From Marinilactibacillus sp042660675 (GTDB lineage Bacteria > Bacillota > Bacilli > Lactobacillales > Carnobacteriaceae_A), in the NCBI RefSeq assembly GCF_042660675.1, contig NZ_JBHSUL010000006.1, positions 1 through 62,338 of the forward strand: a stretch of 62,338 nucleotides of DNA, read 5' to 3'. Within the stretch, counting starts at the first letter, position 1; the number at the start of each line of letters is the position of its first letter. Below the pieces are notes generated by a model. The model saw only the letters and a program-made list of their open reading frames with translations. It did not search any database and was not told where the DNA came from. Of this stretch, positions 24,206 to 34,500 are shown piece after piece. The position numbers and the translations under genes are program-made.

Positions 24206-26299
24206 TTATTCTGCGCCAGAACCGCCATTTTTCTTGATGATTTCTTCAGCAATACTCTTAGGCACTTGATCATAGTGGTCAAATTGCATAGAGAATGTTC
24301 CACGTCCTTGAGTAGCAGATCGTAGTGTAGTTGCATAACCAAACATTTCAGCTAAAGGAATCATTCCTCTAACGATCATTGAGTTACCACGTTGTTCAGA
24401 ACCTTCAATATTTCCACGACGTGCAGAAATGTGACCCATGATATCACCCATGTAATCTTCAGGAACTGTAACATCTACAGCCATGATTGGCTCAAGAATT
24501 ACTGCACCAGCTTTTTGAGCTGCATTTTTAAGTGCAAGCGAAGCTGCTACTTTAAATGCCGTTTCATTTGAATCGACATCGTGATAAGAACCATCATAAA
24601 GTTTCGCTTTAACATCCACTAATGGATATCCAGCTAATACTCCGTTATCTAGAGAAGCTTCTAGTCCAGCTTTAACTGCAGGAATGTATTCACGTGGAAC
24701 AACCCCACCGACAACAGCATCCTCAAATTCGAAACCTGCTCCTTCTTCGTTTGGAGTAAATTCAATCCATACGTGACCGAATTGACCTTTACCACCAGAC
24801 TGACGAACAAATTTACCTTCTGATTGTACTTGTTTAGTGAATGTTTCACGATAAGATACTTGAGGAGCTCCAACGTTAGCTTCAACTTTGAATTCGCGTT
24901 TCATACGGTCAACGATGATGTCTAAGTGTAACTCACCCATACCAGAAATTAGTGTTTCTCCAGTTTCTTGATCTGTTTCAGCACGGAAAGTAGGATCTTC
25001 TTCCGCTAGTTTTTGCAACGCAATACCCATTTTATCTTGGTCAGCTTTTGATTTAGGTTCAATCGCTACTTGGATAACTGGATCAGGGAAGTCCATTGAT
25101 TCAAGGATAACCGGACTGTCAGTGTCACATAAAGTGTCACCAGTAGTTGTATCTTTCAATCCAACTGCTGCAGCGATATCTCCAGAGAATACTTCAGGAA
25201 TCTCTTCACGAGAGTTTGCGTGCATTTGCAGGATACGACCTACACGCTCACGAGAGTCTTTTGTTGCATTCAAGATGTATGATCCAGACTCAAGAGTACC
25301 AGAGTATACACGGAAGAATGTCAAACGACCTACATAAGGGTCAGTCATAACTTTAAATGCTAATGCTGAGAAAGGTTTGTCATCGCCAGCAGTACGTTCG
25401 ATGACTTCTTCTGGATCTCTTTGAGCGTGTCCTTGGATTGCAGGAACGTCAAGTGGAGAAGGAAGGTAGTCAACAACCGCATCTAATAGCAATTGTACAC
25501 CTTTATTTTTGAATGCTGATCCTACTAAAACTGGGTAGAATTCAACGCTCAATGTTGCTTTACGGATACCTTCTTTTAGTTGCTCTTCAGAGATTTCTTC
25601 TCCTTCAAGGTATTGCATCATTAGATCTTCATCCATTTCAGCAACAGCTTCAACTAATTTAGTACGCCATTCTTCTGCTAATTCCATGTGGTCAGCTGGA
25701 ATTTCTTCTTCAGAAATTTCAGTTCCCAAGTCATTACCATACATGAAAGCTTTCATACGAACCAAGTCAATGATTCCGCTAAAGTCATCTTCAGCACCGA
25801 TTGGTAACTGGATAGGATGAGCATTAGCCATAAGACGGTCATGCATAGAATGGTTAGCATCTAAGAAGTTTGCACCTAGTTTATCCATTTTATTTACGAA
25901 TACGATACGAGGAACACCATAAGTTGTAGCTTGACGCCAAACTGTTTCAGTTTGAGGCTCTACACCAGATTGTGCATCTAGTACTGCAACGGCACCATCA
26001 AGTACACGTAGTGAACGTTCTACCTCAACGGTAAAATCCACGTGACCAGGTGTATCGATGATGTTTACGCGGTGATTATTCCACTGAGCAGTTGTAGCTG
26101 CTGAAGTGATTGTAATTCCACGTTCTTGTTCCTGTTCCATCCAGTCCATTTGCGAAGCACCTTCGTGTGTTTCACCAATTTTGTGGATACGACCAGTATA
26201 ATAAAGAATACGTTCAGTAGTAGTAGTTTTACCCGCATCGATATGCGCCATAATACCAATATTACGTGTTTTTTCTAGAGGGAACTTTCTTTTAGCCAC
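24206..26299 (-). CDS. fusA: Elongation factor G
   Basis: 697 residues, full-length translocase. Starts with GTG 26299 (VAKRKFPLEKTRNIGIMAHIDAGKTT); GAGGTG lies about 9 bases before. GTPase motifs AHIDAGKT, DTPGHVDFT and NKMDK are intact; domain IV tip (YHDVDSNETAFK) is present. A 137-base gap after rpsG holds two perfect inverted repeats. Confidence 0.98.
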   Translation of the reverse strand: MAKRKFPLEKTRNIGIMAHIDAGKTTTTERILYYTGRIHKIGETHEGASQMDWMEQEQERGITITSAATTAQWNNHRVNIIDTPGHVDFTVEVERSLRVLDGAVAVLDAQSGVEPQTETVWRQATTYGVPRIVFVNKMDKLGANFLDANHSMHDRLMANAHPIQLPIGAEDDFSGIIDLVRMKAFMYGNDLGTEISEEEIPADHMELAEEWRTKLVEAVAEMDEDLMMQYLEGEEISEEQLKEGIRKATLSVEFYPVLVGSAFKNKGVQLLLDAVVDYLPSPLDVPAIQGHAQRDPEEVIERTAGDDKPFSALAFKVMTDPYVGRLTFFRVYSGTLESGSYILNATKDSRERVGRILQMHANSREEIPEVFSGDIAAAVGLKDTTTGDTLCDTDSPVILESMDFPDPVIQVAIEPKSKADQDKMGIALQKLAEEDPTFRAETDQETGETLISGMGELHLDIIVDRMKREFKVEANVGAPQVSYRETFTKQVQSEGKFVRQSGGKGQFGHVWIEFTPNEEGAGFEFEDAVVGGVVPREYIPAVKAGLEASLDNGVLAGYPLVDVKAKLYDGSYHDVDSNETAFKVAASLALKNAAQKAGAVILEPIMAVDVTVPEDYMGDIMGHISARRGNIEGSEQRGNSMIVRGMIPLAEMFGYATTLRSATQGRGTFSMQFDHYDQVPKSIAEEIIKKNGGSGAE

Positions 26300-26330
26300 T
26301 TGTCTCTACACCTCTCTTTAATTCATTCAG

Positions 26331-26406
26331 TTCATGTATATACATGAATCGGTTATACAGCATAAAAGAATGAGTCAGTAAGCATTGTTTCTTGAAAACA
26401 AGAAAC
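26331..26406 (-). other. Two inverted repeats in the rpsG-fusA gap
   Basis: A perfect 18-bp palindrome TTCATGTATATACATGAA (26331-26348) and a perfect hairpin GTTTCTTG/CAAGAAAC with a 4-base loop (26387-26406). No T-run follows either on the minus strand. In E. coli the S7 repressor site lies between rpsL and rpsG, not here. Confidence 0.5.
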
Positions 26407-26436
26407 AACCTCTGCTGAACACATTCCTGATTTATA

Positions 26437-26907
26437 TTACCAACGGTAGTGAGCGAAAGCTTTATTAGCTTCAGCCATACGGTGCATTTCTTCACGTTTA
26501 CGAACAGATGCTCCAGTGTTGTTAGCTGCATCCATGATTTCTTTAGCTAGACGATCTTCCATGGTATTTTCTCCACGAAGACGAGCGTAGCTTACTAACC
26601 AGCGCAATGCTAGTGTCGTACGACGATCAGGACGTACTTCTACTGGTACTTGGTAGTTAGAACCCCCAACACGGCGAGCTTTAACCTCAAGAACTGGCAT
26701 GATGTTCTTCAATGCTTCTTCAAACACTTCGATTGGATCATTTCCAGTTTGTTCTTTGATAGCAGCGAATGCATCATATAAAATTGTAGAAGCTTTTCCA
26801 CGTTTTCCGTCAACCATTAAACGGTTGATTAAACGAGAAACTAATTTAGAATTATAAATTGGATCTGGTAACACGTCACGTTTTGTAACAGGACCTTTAC
26901 GAGGCAT
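26437..26907 (-). CDS. rpsG: 30S ribosomal protein S7 (uS7)
   Basis: 156 residues from ATG 26907 (MPRKGPVTKRDVLPDPIYNS), with AGGAGG 7 bases upstream; an ATG inside an upstream frame overlaps that site. The 16S 3'-domain nucleator; RRVGGSNYQVPVEVRPDRR is diagnostic. Confidence 0.98.
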   Translation of the reverse strand: MPRKGPVTKRDVLPDPIYNSKLVSRLINRLMVDGKRGKASTILYDAFAAIKEQTGNDPIEVFEEALKNIMPVLEVKARRVGGSNYQVPVEVRPDRRTTLALRWLVSYARLRGENTMEDRLAKEIMDAANNTGASVRKREEMHRMAEANKAFAHYRW

Positions 26908-26965
26908 GTAAATTCCTCCTTTCATAGAGTGTAATTTAAAAGTTTATTTTTTTAGTTAACCCGCT

Positions 26966-27376
26966 TTAGCTAGGTTTTTTAGTACCGTATTTAGAACGGC
27001 CTTGTTTACGATCAGTAACTCCAGCAGTATCAAGCGCACCACGAACGATGTGGTAACGAACTCCCGGTAAATCTTTTACACGTCCTCCACGAAGCAAGAC
27101 AACACTGTGTTCTTGCAAGTTGTGTCCTTCTCCTGGAATGTATGCAGTTACTTCAATCATGTTAGATAAACGAACACGAGCATATTTACGTAGCGCAGAG
27201 TTTGGTTTCTTAGGAGTCATTGTTCCTACACGAGTACAAACACCACGTTTTTGTGGAGAATATACAGTTGTTTGTTTACGTTTCTGAGTGTTATATCCTC
27301 TGTTCAATGCTGGTGATTCAGATTTAACGATCTTTGATTTACGAGGTTTACGAATCAATTGATTAATAGTAGGCAT
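26966..27376 (-). CDS. rpsL: 30S ribosomal protein S12 (uS12)
   Basis: 136 residues from ATG 27376 (MPTINQLIRKPRKSK), AGGAGG 7 bases upstream. The decoding loops KKPNSALRK and GGRVKDLPGVRYH carry the lysines that are wild type for streptomycin sensitivity. First gene of the str operon. Confidence 0.98.
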   Translation of the reverse strand: MPTINQLIRKPRKSKIVKSESPALNRGYNTQKRKQTTVYSPQKRGVCTRVGTMTPKKPNSALRKYARVRLSNMIEVTAYIPGEGHNLQEHSVVLLRGGRVKDLPGVRYHIVRGALDTAGVTDRKQGRSKYGTKKPS

Positions 27377-27454
27377 TTTCTGTTTCCTCCTTCCGGATTT
27401 TCTTATGAATAATGGTTTTTCTAGACCCACACATCCAGGCGGTTCTTCTTTGAG

Positions 27455-27483
27455 CAAAAGAAAGTATCGCTTCGTTAGCGATA
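27455..27483 (-). promoter_or_regulatory. Possible attenuator hairpin in the rpsL leader
   Basis: On the minus strand TATCGCT and AGCGATA pair perfectly around five bases and run into CTTTCTTTTG, about 80 bases before rpsL. The T-run is broken, so it may be a weak or conditional terminator. Confidence 0.4.
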
Positions 27484-27656
27484 ATATTCATCCACTCTAT
27501 ATCAGCTTAAGACGCAATGTCTAGAATCTAATATTGAGGAACTGTACCTAATTGTGCGGTACATTAACGGCTCTTGTATTCCAGTCTGAACGACTGTTGA
27601 CTCTATCGAGCTTAAACGATCTAGAACAGGAATCTGTACACAAAAGCACCTCTAGA

Positions 27657-27685
27657 ATAGTACCACGTCTAGAATGGGCTGTCAA
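27657..27685 (-). promoter_or_regulatory. Promoter of the str operon
   Basis: On the minus strand TTGACA (27680-27685), 17 bases, TACTAT (27657-27662). The leader to rpsL is about 275 nt and holds, besides the hairpin at 27455-27483, a TACC/GGTA stem near 27545-27565. The 383-base gap has no other gene. Confidence 0.8.
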
Positions 27686-27722
27686 CATCCTGATTGACTT
27701 TTTTTATATAAAGACGAGTTTC

Positions 27723-27745
27723 GAGCGGGATACTGTTTCCCGCTC
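27723..27745 (-). terminator. Hairpin after rpoC, probable terminator
   Basis: Perfect GAGCGGG/CCCGCTC stem with a 9-base loop 15 bases after the rpoC stop. The 3' side is T-rich (CGTCTTTATAT) rather than a pure T-run. Confidence 0.6.
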
Positions 27746-27759
27746 GTCTCATCACTGTT

Positions 27760-30700
27760 TTATTCTTCGATAGTTGATGAACTAATTTCATCATTGATGC
27801 TGTAAACATTTTCGCTTACAACGCCGACACTTTTTGGTTTTATCTGGTTATAGACTTTCATGCCTGTTCCGGCTGGAATTCTCTTACCGATAATAACATT
27901 CTCTTTCAATCCGATCAGTTGATCATTTTTACCACGAATGGCAGCATCTGTTAACACTCGTGTTGTTTCCTGGAACGAAGCAGCTGATAAGAAACTATTC
28001 GTTTCAAGTGATGCTTTTGTGATACCCAGTAAAACAGGACGAGCAGTCGCTGGTAGTCCACCTGATAATAATGTCGCTTTGTTCTGATCTTTGAAATCGT
28101 GAATATCCATCAAGTTACCTGGAAGAATTGTTGTGTCACCTGGATCCAGTACGCGTACTTTACGTAGCATCTGACGAACCATAACTTCAACGTGTTTATC
28201 TCCGATTTCTACCCCTTGGCTACGGTAGGCTCTTTGAACTTCTTGTAATAAATAATTTTGTAATTTGAGTACATTACTAACGGCCAATAATTCTTTAGGA
28301 TCTACTGAACCATCATTAAAGGCATCTCCACGTTCGATAAAGCTTCCTTCTTTAACACGAAGACGCGCATTGATTGGTAGTGTATAGGTACGTGTATCCG
28401 TTGCACCTTTAACTACAATGTCTTTAGTACGTTCAGATGGATTTTCATCGATTGATGCAATTTCTCCGGTAACTTCAGTGATCATCGCTTGTCCTTTAGG
28501 GTGACGTGCCTCAAAGATCTCTTGTACACGAGGTAAACCTTGTGTAATATCGTCTCCGGCAACCCCACCGGTATGGAATGTACGCATTGTCAACTGAGTA
28601 CCTGGTTGTCCGATAGATTGAGCAGCAATTGTTCCAACTGCTTCTCCAACTTCTACTTTACGGCCAGTTGCTAAGTTACGACCATAACATTTCTTACATA
28701 CACCGTGATTTGTATTACAGTTGAATACGGAACGAATCGTAACTTCTTCAATTCCTGCTTCAATGATTTCTTTTGTAAGATCTTCTGTAATCAATTCGTT
28801 TTCTGCAACCATTACTGCACCAGTTTGAGGATGCTTAACTGTTTTACGAGCGTAACGTCCGATAATGCGGTCTTCAAGTGGTTCGATTTCTTCGTTACCA
28901 TCTTTGATTGCTGTAACAAGAAGTCCACGTTTTGTTCCACAATCGTCTTCACGGATGATGACATCTTGTGCAACATCTACTAGACGACGAGTCAAGTAAC
29001 CAGAATCGGCTGTTTTAAGAGCCGTATCCGTCATACCTTTACGAGCACCGTGGGTAGAGATGAACATCTCAAGAACTGAAAGTCCTTCACGGAAGTTAGA
29101 AGTAATCGGTAATTCCATGATACGTCCACTTGGAGCGGCCATCAATCCACGCATACCAGCTAATTGGGTAAAGTTGGAAATATTACCACGAGCTCCTGAA
29201 TCACTCATCATAAAGATGTTGTTATGTGGATCCAATGAGTTCATTAAGTGGTTTTGGATAAGATCTTTTGTCTTAGTCCAGACATTGATAACTGAAGTAT
29301 AACGTTCTTCTTCTGTAATCAGACCACGTCTGTGAGAAGCATCAATGCGATCTACTTGCTCATGTGCTTTTTCAAGAATTTCTTCTTTTTCTTTTAGGTT
29401 GGAAATATCCGCAATACCTACAGTGATCCCTGATTTAGTTGAATATTTGTATCCAAGGTTTTTCATAAGATCGAGCATTTTAGAAGTTTCTGTAACGTGG
29501 AAACGTTTGAAGACTTCCGCGATTACATTTCCTAAGTTATTTTTCTTGAATGGTTTAACGATTTCTTGATTTTTGATGTGCTCAGGAATGTTGGTACCAT
29601 AAGCAACAAAATAATGATCTGGTGTTTGTTTCTCAAGGTTAACTTGCGTTGGTTCATTCAAGTACGGGAACTCTGCAGGCATAATCTCGTTAAAGATCAA
29701 TTTTCCGACAGTTGTAATCAAGTACTTGTCTTTTTGCCATTCTGTGAATGGTTTGTTTTGGATAGCTGATGTGTGAATCCCTACCCGTGAGTGTAAATGT
29801 ACATAACCACTTTGGTAAGCTTGAATCGCTTCAGACGTGCTTGAGAAGATCATGCCTTCGCCTTCGCGTTCTGCATCTTCCATAGTCAGGTAGTAGTTAC
29901 CTAAAACCATATCCTGAGATGGTGTTACAACTGGCTTACCATCTTTAGGGTTCAAGATATTTTGAGCACCAAGCATTAAAATACGAGCTTCTGCTTGGGC
30001 TTCATCACTTAGAGGTACGTGAACCGCCATTTGGTCCCCATCAAAATCGGCATTGTATGCCTCACATACTAATGGGTGAAGACGAATCGCTTTTCCTTCT
30101 ACTAAGATTGGTTCAAAAGCTTGAATTCCCAAACGGTGTAATGTAGGTGCTCGGTTAAGAAGAACTGGGTGCTCACGAATAACATCTTCAAGAACTTCCC
30201 AGATTTCTTCATCCAAACGCTCTACTTTACGTTTAGCATTTTTAATATTGTTTGCAATGTCTCTTGCAACAAGTTCTCTCATTACGAAAGGTTTGAAGAG
30301 TTCGATTGCCATTTCTTTTGGAAGCCCACATTGATACATTTTAAGGCTTGGTCCTACTACGATAACGGAACGTCCAGAATAATCTACACGTTTACCTAGT
30401 AAGTTTTGACGGAAACGTCCTTGTTTTCCTTTAAGCATATGCGAAAGAGATTTAAGAGGACGGTTACCTGGTCCAGTTACAGCACGTCCACGACGACCGT
30501 TATCTACTAAAGCATCTACCGCTTCTTGTAGCATACGCTTCTCGTTTTGAACAATGATGTGTGGTGCATTCAAGTCTAATAATCTTTTCAGACGGTTGTT
30601 ACGGTTGATTACACGTCTGTAAAGGTCATTTAAATCACTTGTTGCAAAACGTCCACCTTCAAGTTGAACCATCGGTCTAAGTTCAGGAGGAATAACAGGA

Positions 30701-31392
30701 ACAACATCCATAACCATCCATGATGGGTGGTTACCAGAGTTACGGAAAGCTTCTAAGATATCTAGACGGCGAACCGCTCTCGTACGTTTTTGTCCAGTTG
30801 CTGACTGTAAAAGCTCTTTGAGTTCTGCAACTTCTTCCACAAGGTCAACATCGTTTAATAATGTTTTGATTGCTTCAGCTCCGATTTCAGCTTGGAAATC
30901 ATTTCCATACTGTGCACGACGCTCACGGTATTCGCGTTCAGTCATTAGTTGTTTTTTCTCAAGTGGTGTATCACCAGCATCTGTTACAACATAAGATGCA
31001 AAATAGATGATTTCTTCCAGTGCACGAGGACTCATATCAAGTACAAGACCCATTCGACTTGGAATACCTTTAAAGTACCAGATGTGTGTTACTGGTGCAG
31101 CAAGTTCTAAATGTCCCATACGTTCACGACGTACTTTAGATTTAGTGACTTCTACGCCACAGCGGTCACAGACGATGCCTTTATAGTGCACTCGTTTGTA
31201 TTTTCCACAAGAACATTCGTAATCTTTGGTTGGTCCAAAAATTCTTTCACAAAATAGTCCATCTTTTTCAGGTTTAAGTGTTCGGTAATTGATTGTTTCT
31301 GGTTTTTTAACTTCTCCAAAAGACCAGCTACGGATCTTGTCTGGTGAAGCTAATCCAATTTGAATACTTTCAAAATTATTAACATCGATCAA
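27760..31392 (-). CDS. rpoC: DNA-directed RNA polymerase subunit beta'
   Basis: 1210 residues. Start is TTG 31392 (LIDVNNFESIQIGLASPDK) with GGGAGG 8 bases upstream. First zinc ligands Cys60, Cys62, Cys75 and Cys78; catalytic NADFDGDQMAVH near 446-457 holds the Mg-binding Asp triad; second zinc cluster near 888-905 (CNTNHGVCKKC). Complete and uninterrupted. A 183-base structured gap separates it from rpoB, more than usual for this pair. Confidence 0.98.
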   Translation of the reverse strand: MIDVNNFESIQIGLASPDKIRSWSFGEVKKPETINYRTLKPEKDGLFCERIFGPTKDYECSCGKYKRVHYKGIVCDRCGVEVTKSKVRRERMGHLELAAPVTHIWYFKGIPSRMGLVLDMSPRALEEIIYFASYVVTDAGDTPLEKKQLMTEREYRERRAQYGNDFQAEIGAEAIKTLLNDVDLVEEVAELKELLQSATGQKRTRAVRRLDILEAFRNSGNHPSWMVMDVVPVIPPELRPMVQLEGGRFATSDLNDLYRRVINRNNRLKRLLDLNAPHIIVQNEKRMLQEAVDALVDNGRRGRAVTGPGNRPLKSLSHMLKGKQGRFRQNLLGKRVDYSGRSVIVVGPSLKMYQCGLPKEMAIELFKPFVMRELVARDIANNIKNAKRKVERLDEEIWEVLEDVIREHPVLLNRAPTLHRLGIQAFEPILVEGKAIRLHPLVCEAYNADFDGDQMAVHVPLSDEAQAEARILMLGAQNILNPKDGKPVVTPSQDMVLGNYYLTMEDAEREGEGMIFSSTSEAIQAYQSGYVHLHSRVGIHTSAIQNKPFTEWQKDKYLITTVGKLIFNEIMPAEFPYLNEPTQVNLEKQTPDHYFVAYGTNIPEHIKNQEIVKPFKKNNLGNVIAEVFKRFHVTETSKMLDLMKNLGYKYSTKSGITVGIADISNLKEKEEILEKAHEQVDRIDASHRRGLITEEERYTSVINVWTKTKDLIQNHLMNSLDPHNNIFMMSDSGARGNISNFTQLAGMRGLMAAPSGRIMELPITSNFREGLSVLEMFISTHGARKGMTDTALKTADSGYLTRRLVDVAQDVIIREDDCGTKRGLLVTAIKDGNEEIEPLEDRIIGRYARKTVKHPQTGAVMVAENELITEDLTKEIIEAGIEEVTIRSVFNCNTNHGVCKKCYGRNLATGRKVEVGEAVGTIAAQSIGQPGTQLTMRTFHTGGVAGDDITQGLPRVQEIFEARHPKGQAMITEVTGEIASIDENPSERTKDIVVKGATDTRTYTLPINARLRVKEGSFIERGDAFNDGSVDPKELLAVSNVLKLQNYLLQEVQRAYRSQGVEIGDKHVEVMVRQMLRKVRVLDPGDTTILPGNLMDIHDFKDQNKATLLSGGLPATARPVLLGITKASLETNSFLSAASFQETTRVLTDAAIRGKNDQLIGLKENVIIGKRIPAGTGMKVYNQIKPKSVGVVSENVYSINDEISSSTIEE

Positions 31393-31422
31393 AGGGGCGA
31401 CCTCCCTTTATTAGATTGTGAG

Positions 31423-31515
31423 CTGCCCTAAAGCTCCAGAACAAGACGGTGCTAGGCAGTCGAGAGAACGGGGCAAGGCCAGCTCAAAATGATTCGTATC
31501 ATTTTAGAGGTGGCC
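31423..31515 (-). other. Two hairpins in the rpoB-rpoC gap
   Basis: First (in transcription order) a long stem at 31477-31515: GGCCA/TGGCC, CTC/GAG and AAAATGAT/ATCATTTT with one C-C mismatch and one bulge, closed by a four-base loop. Second, 31423-31459: CTGCC/GGCAG with inner GC and CC/GG pairs. No T-run follows. They would separate the rpoB and rpoC cistrons in the same mRNA. Confidence 0.6.
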
Positions 31516-31575
31516 TCCACGTATCTAAACTACTCAGCTTGTCTTACCCTTCTATGGTGATTCTTTTAAAACGAG

Positions 31576-34500
31576 TTACTCTGTTTCTTGTTCTTGCGTT
31601 TCAGTCAATGCTTCTTCGTCAGCACGTTGTTGTGCTTCTTCAGCACGTTTGATGTCTTGTTCTTTTTTCATTTCTTCTAAAGAATCTACGTTGCCGTAAT
31701 CGTCATCTTCTTCTGTATCTTGAAGGTCGATTGCTGAGCTTTCTTTATCAAGTACTTTAAGGTCTAGTCCTAGTGACTGTAACTCTTTTACAAGTACTCG
31801 GAATGATTCTGGTACACCTGGACGTGGAATTGGCTCGCCTTTAACGATAGCTTCGTATGTTTTCACACGACCCACTACATCATCTGATTTGTATGTCAGA
31901 ATCTCTTGTAGCGTATAAGCAGCACCATAAGCTTCCAGTGCCCAAACTTCCATCTCTCCGAAACGTTGTCCACCAAACTGTGCTTTACCACCCAATGGTT
32001 GTTGTGTAACAAGAGAGTAAGGTCCAGTTGAACGAGCGTGCAATTTATCATCGACCATGTGAGCTAGTTTGATGTAGTACATAACGCCGACAGATACTTT
32101 GTTGTCGAACTCTTCACCTGTACGTCCATCATACAAGACAGTCTTCGCATCATCATCCATGCCTGCTTCTTTGATGGTTTCCCAGATATCTTCTTCATGC
32201 GCTCCATCGAATACTGGAGATGCAATGTGGATACCCAGTTTACGTGCAGCCATACCCATATGAAGTTCGATAACTTGACCGATATTCATACGTGATGGTA
32301 CACCAAGTGGGTTCAGCATAATATCTACTGGCGTTCCATCTGGCATAAATGGCATATCTTCTTCAGGAAGGATTAGTGAGATAACCCCTTTGTTTCCGTG
32401 ACGACCCGCCATCTTATCTCCAACGTTGATTTTACGTTTTTGAACGATGAATACACGAACCAAGAAGTTAACGCCTGGTGATAATTCGTCTCCAGCTTCA
32501 CGTGTAAAGATTTTAACGTCGTGTACAATTCCGCCGCCACCATGTGGTACGCGTAGAGATGTATCACGAACTTCACGTGCTTTTTCTCCAAAGATTGCGT
32601 GTAGTAGTTTTTCTTCTGCAGATAATTCAGATACACCTTTAGGCGTTACTTTACCAACTAGGATGTCTCCGTCTTTTACTTCTGCACCGATACGAATAAT
32701 TCCGCGGTCATCAAGATGTTTTAATGCATCTTCTCCGACGTTTGGTAATTCACGTGTGATTTCTTCAGGTCCAAGTTTTGTATCACGGGCTTCTGATTCA
32801 AATTCTTCAATATGAATAGACGTGTATACATCATCTTTAACCAGACGTTCACTCATGATGATCGCATCTTCAAAGTTATAACCGTCGAATGTTGTAAAGG
32901 CGATCAGTGGGTTACGGCCAAGAGCCATTTCTCCATTTTCCATAGACGGACCATCTGCTAAGATGTCTCCCTTGTCTATTTTTTCGTCTTTACTTACCAA
33001 CGCGCGCTGGTTGTAAGATGTTCCAGCATTTGAACGTTTGAATTTCGCAATATTGTATTTATCTAATGTTCCATCTTCTCTACGAACACGAACTTGTTTT
33101 GCATCCACATACTCAACGACTCCGTCATGTTTCGCAATGATCGCAGCTCCAGAGTCACGGGCAGCAAGGTGTTCGATACCTGTACCAACAAGTGGTGCTT
33201 CTGGTTGCATCAAAGGTACTGCTTGACGTTGCATGTTTGCACCCATCAAGGCACGGTTAGAGTCATCGTTTTCCAAGAAAGGAATACTTGCAGTTGCTAC
33301 AGAAACAACTTGTTTCGGAGATACATCCATGTAATCAACTTTCGTTACATCGATCTCTTCGTTTTTATTTTTCGTACGTGCAAGAACGATATCGTTTGTA
33401 AATGTACCGTCCGCATTAAGTGGTGCATTAGCCTGAGCTACAACATACAAATCTTCCACGTCTGCTGTCAGATAGTGAATCTCATCCGTTACACGTAAGT
33501 TTTCACGATCTACTTTACGGTAAGGTGTTTCGATAAATCCATATTCATTAATTTTAGCGTATGTCGATAAACTGTTGATCAAACCGATATTCGGTCCCTC
33601 AGGCGTTTCGATCGGGCACATACGACCATAGTGAGAATAGTGAACATCTCGAACTTCATATCCAGCACGGTCACGTGTCAAACCACCGGGTCCAAGTGCA
33701 GATAGACGTCTCTTGTGTGTTAACTCTCCAAGTGGATTCGTTTGATCCATGAATTGAGATAGTTGAGAAGATCCAAAGAACTCTTTGATCGACGCAACGA
33801 CTGGACGAATGTTAACCAATTGTTGAGGTGTTGTTGTAGATGTGTCTTGAATAGACATACGCTCACGTACAACACGTTCCATACGAGATAATCCGATACG
33901 GAATTGGTTTTGTAGTAATTCACCAACAGAACGAATACGACGGTTACCTAAGTGGTCAATGTCATCTGTTTCGCCAACACCTTCTTGAAGGTTGAAGAAA
34001 TAACTCATTGAAGCAATCATGTCCGCAGGAATCACGTATTTGATTTCACGGTCAGGTGTTGCATTTCCAATAATGTTAATGACACGGTCAGAATCGATTG
34101 GCGAGTATACTTTAACGACTTGAAGATCAATCGGCTCAGGTACAACTCCTTCATCTGAAGGGTGGATTGTAATGCCACCAAGACCGTTATCGATGTGCTC
34201 TCCAAGATTATCCATTACATCACGTGTAACGACTGTGCCTTCTTTAGCTAGAATTTCTCCTGTTTCAGGATCTACTAATGTTTCTGCTAAAGTCAATCCC
34301 ATCAAACGAATTTTAAGGTCTAGTTTTTTATTGATTTTATAACGTCCTACTCGAGCTAGATCGTAACGCTTAGGATCAAAGAAACGAGTTGTCAGTAAAC
34401 TTCTTGATGAGTCTGCTGTTTTCGGCTCACCTGGACGTAGACGTTCGTAAACATCTTTCAATGCTTCTTCTACTCGAGAGTCCGCACTATTTTTGTGAAC

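Noticed and set aside
26966..27376. Streptomycin resistance mutations in rpsL
   Set aside because: Both conserved lysines in the decoding loops are present.
33670..33780. Rifampicin resistance mutations in rpoB
   Set aside because: All recognised positions in the pocket read as wild type.
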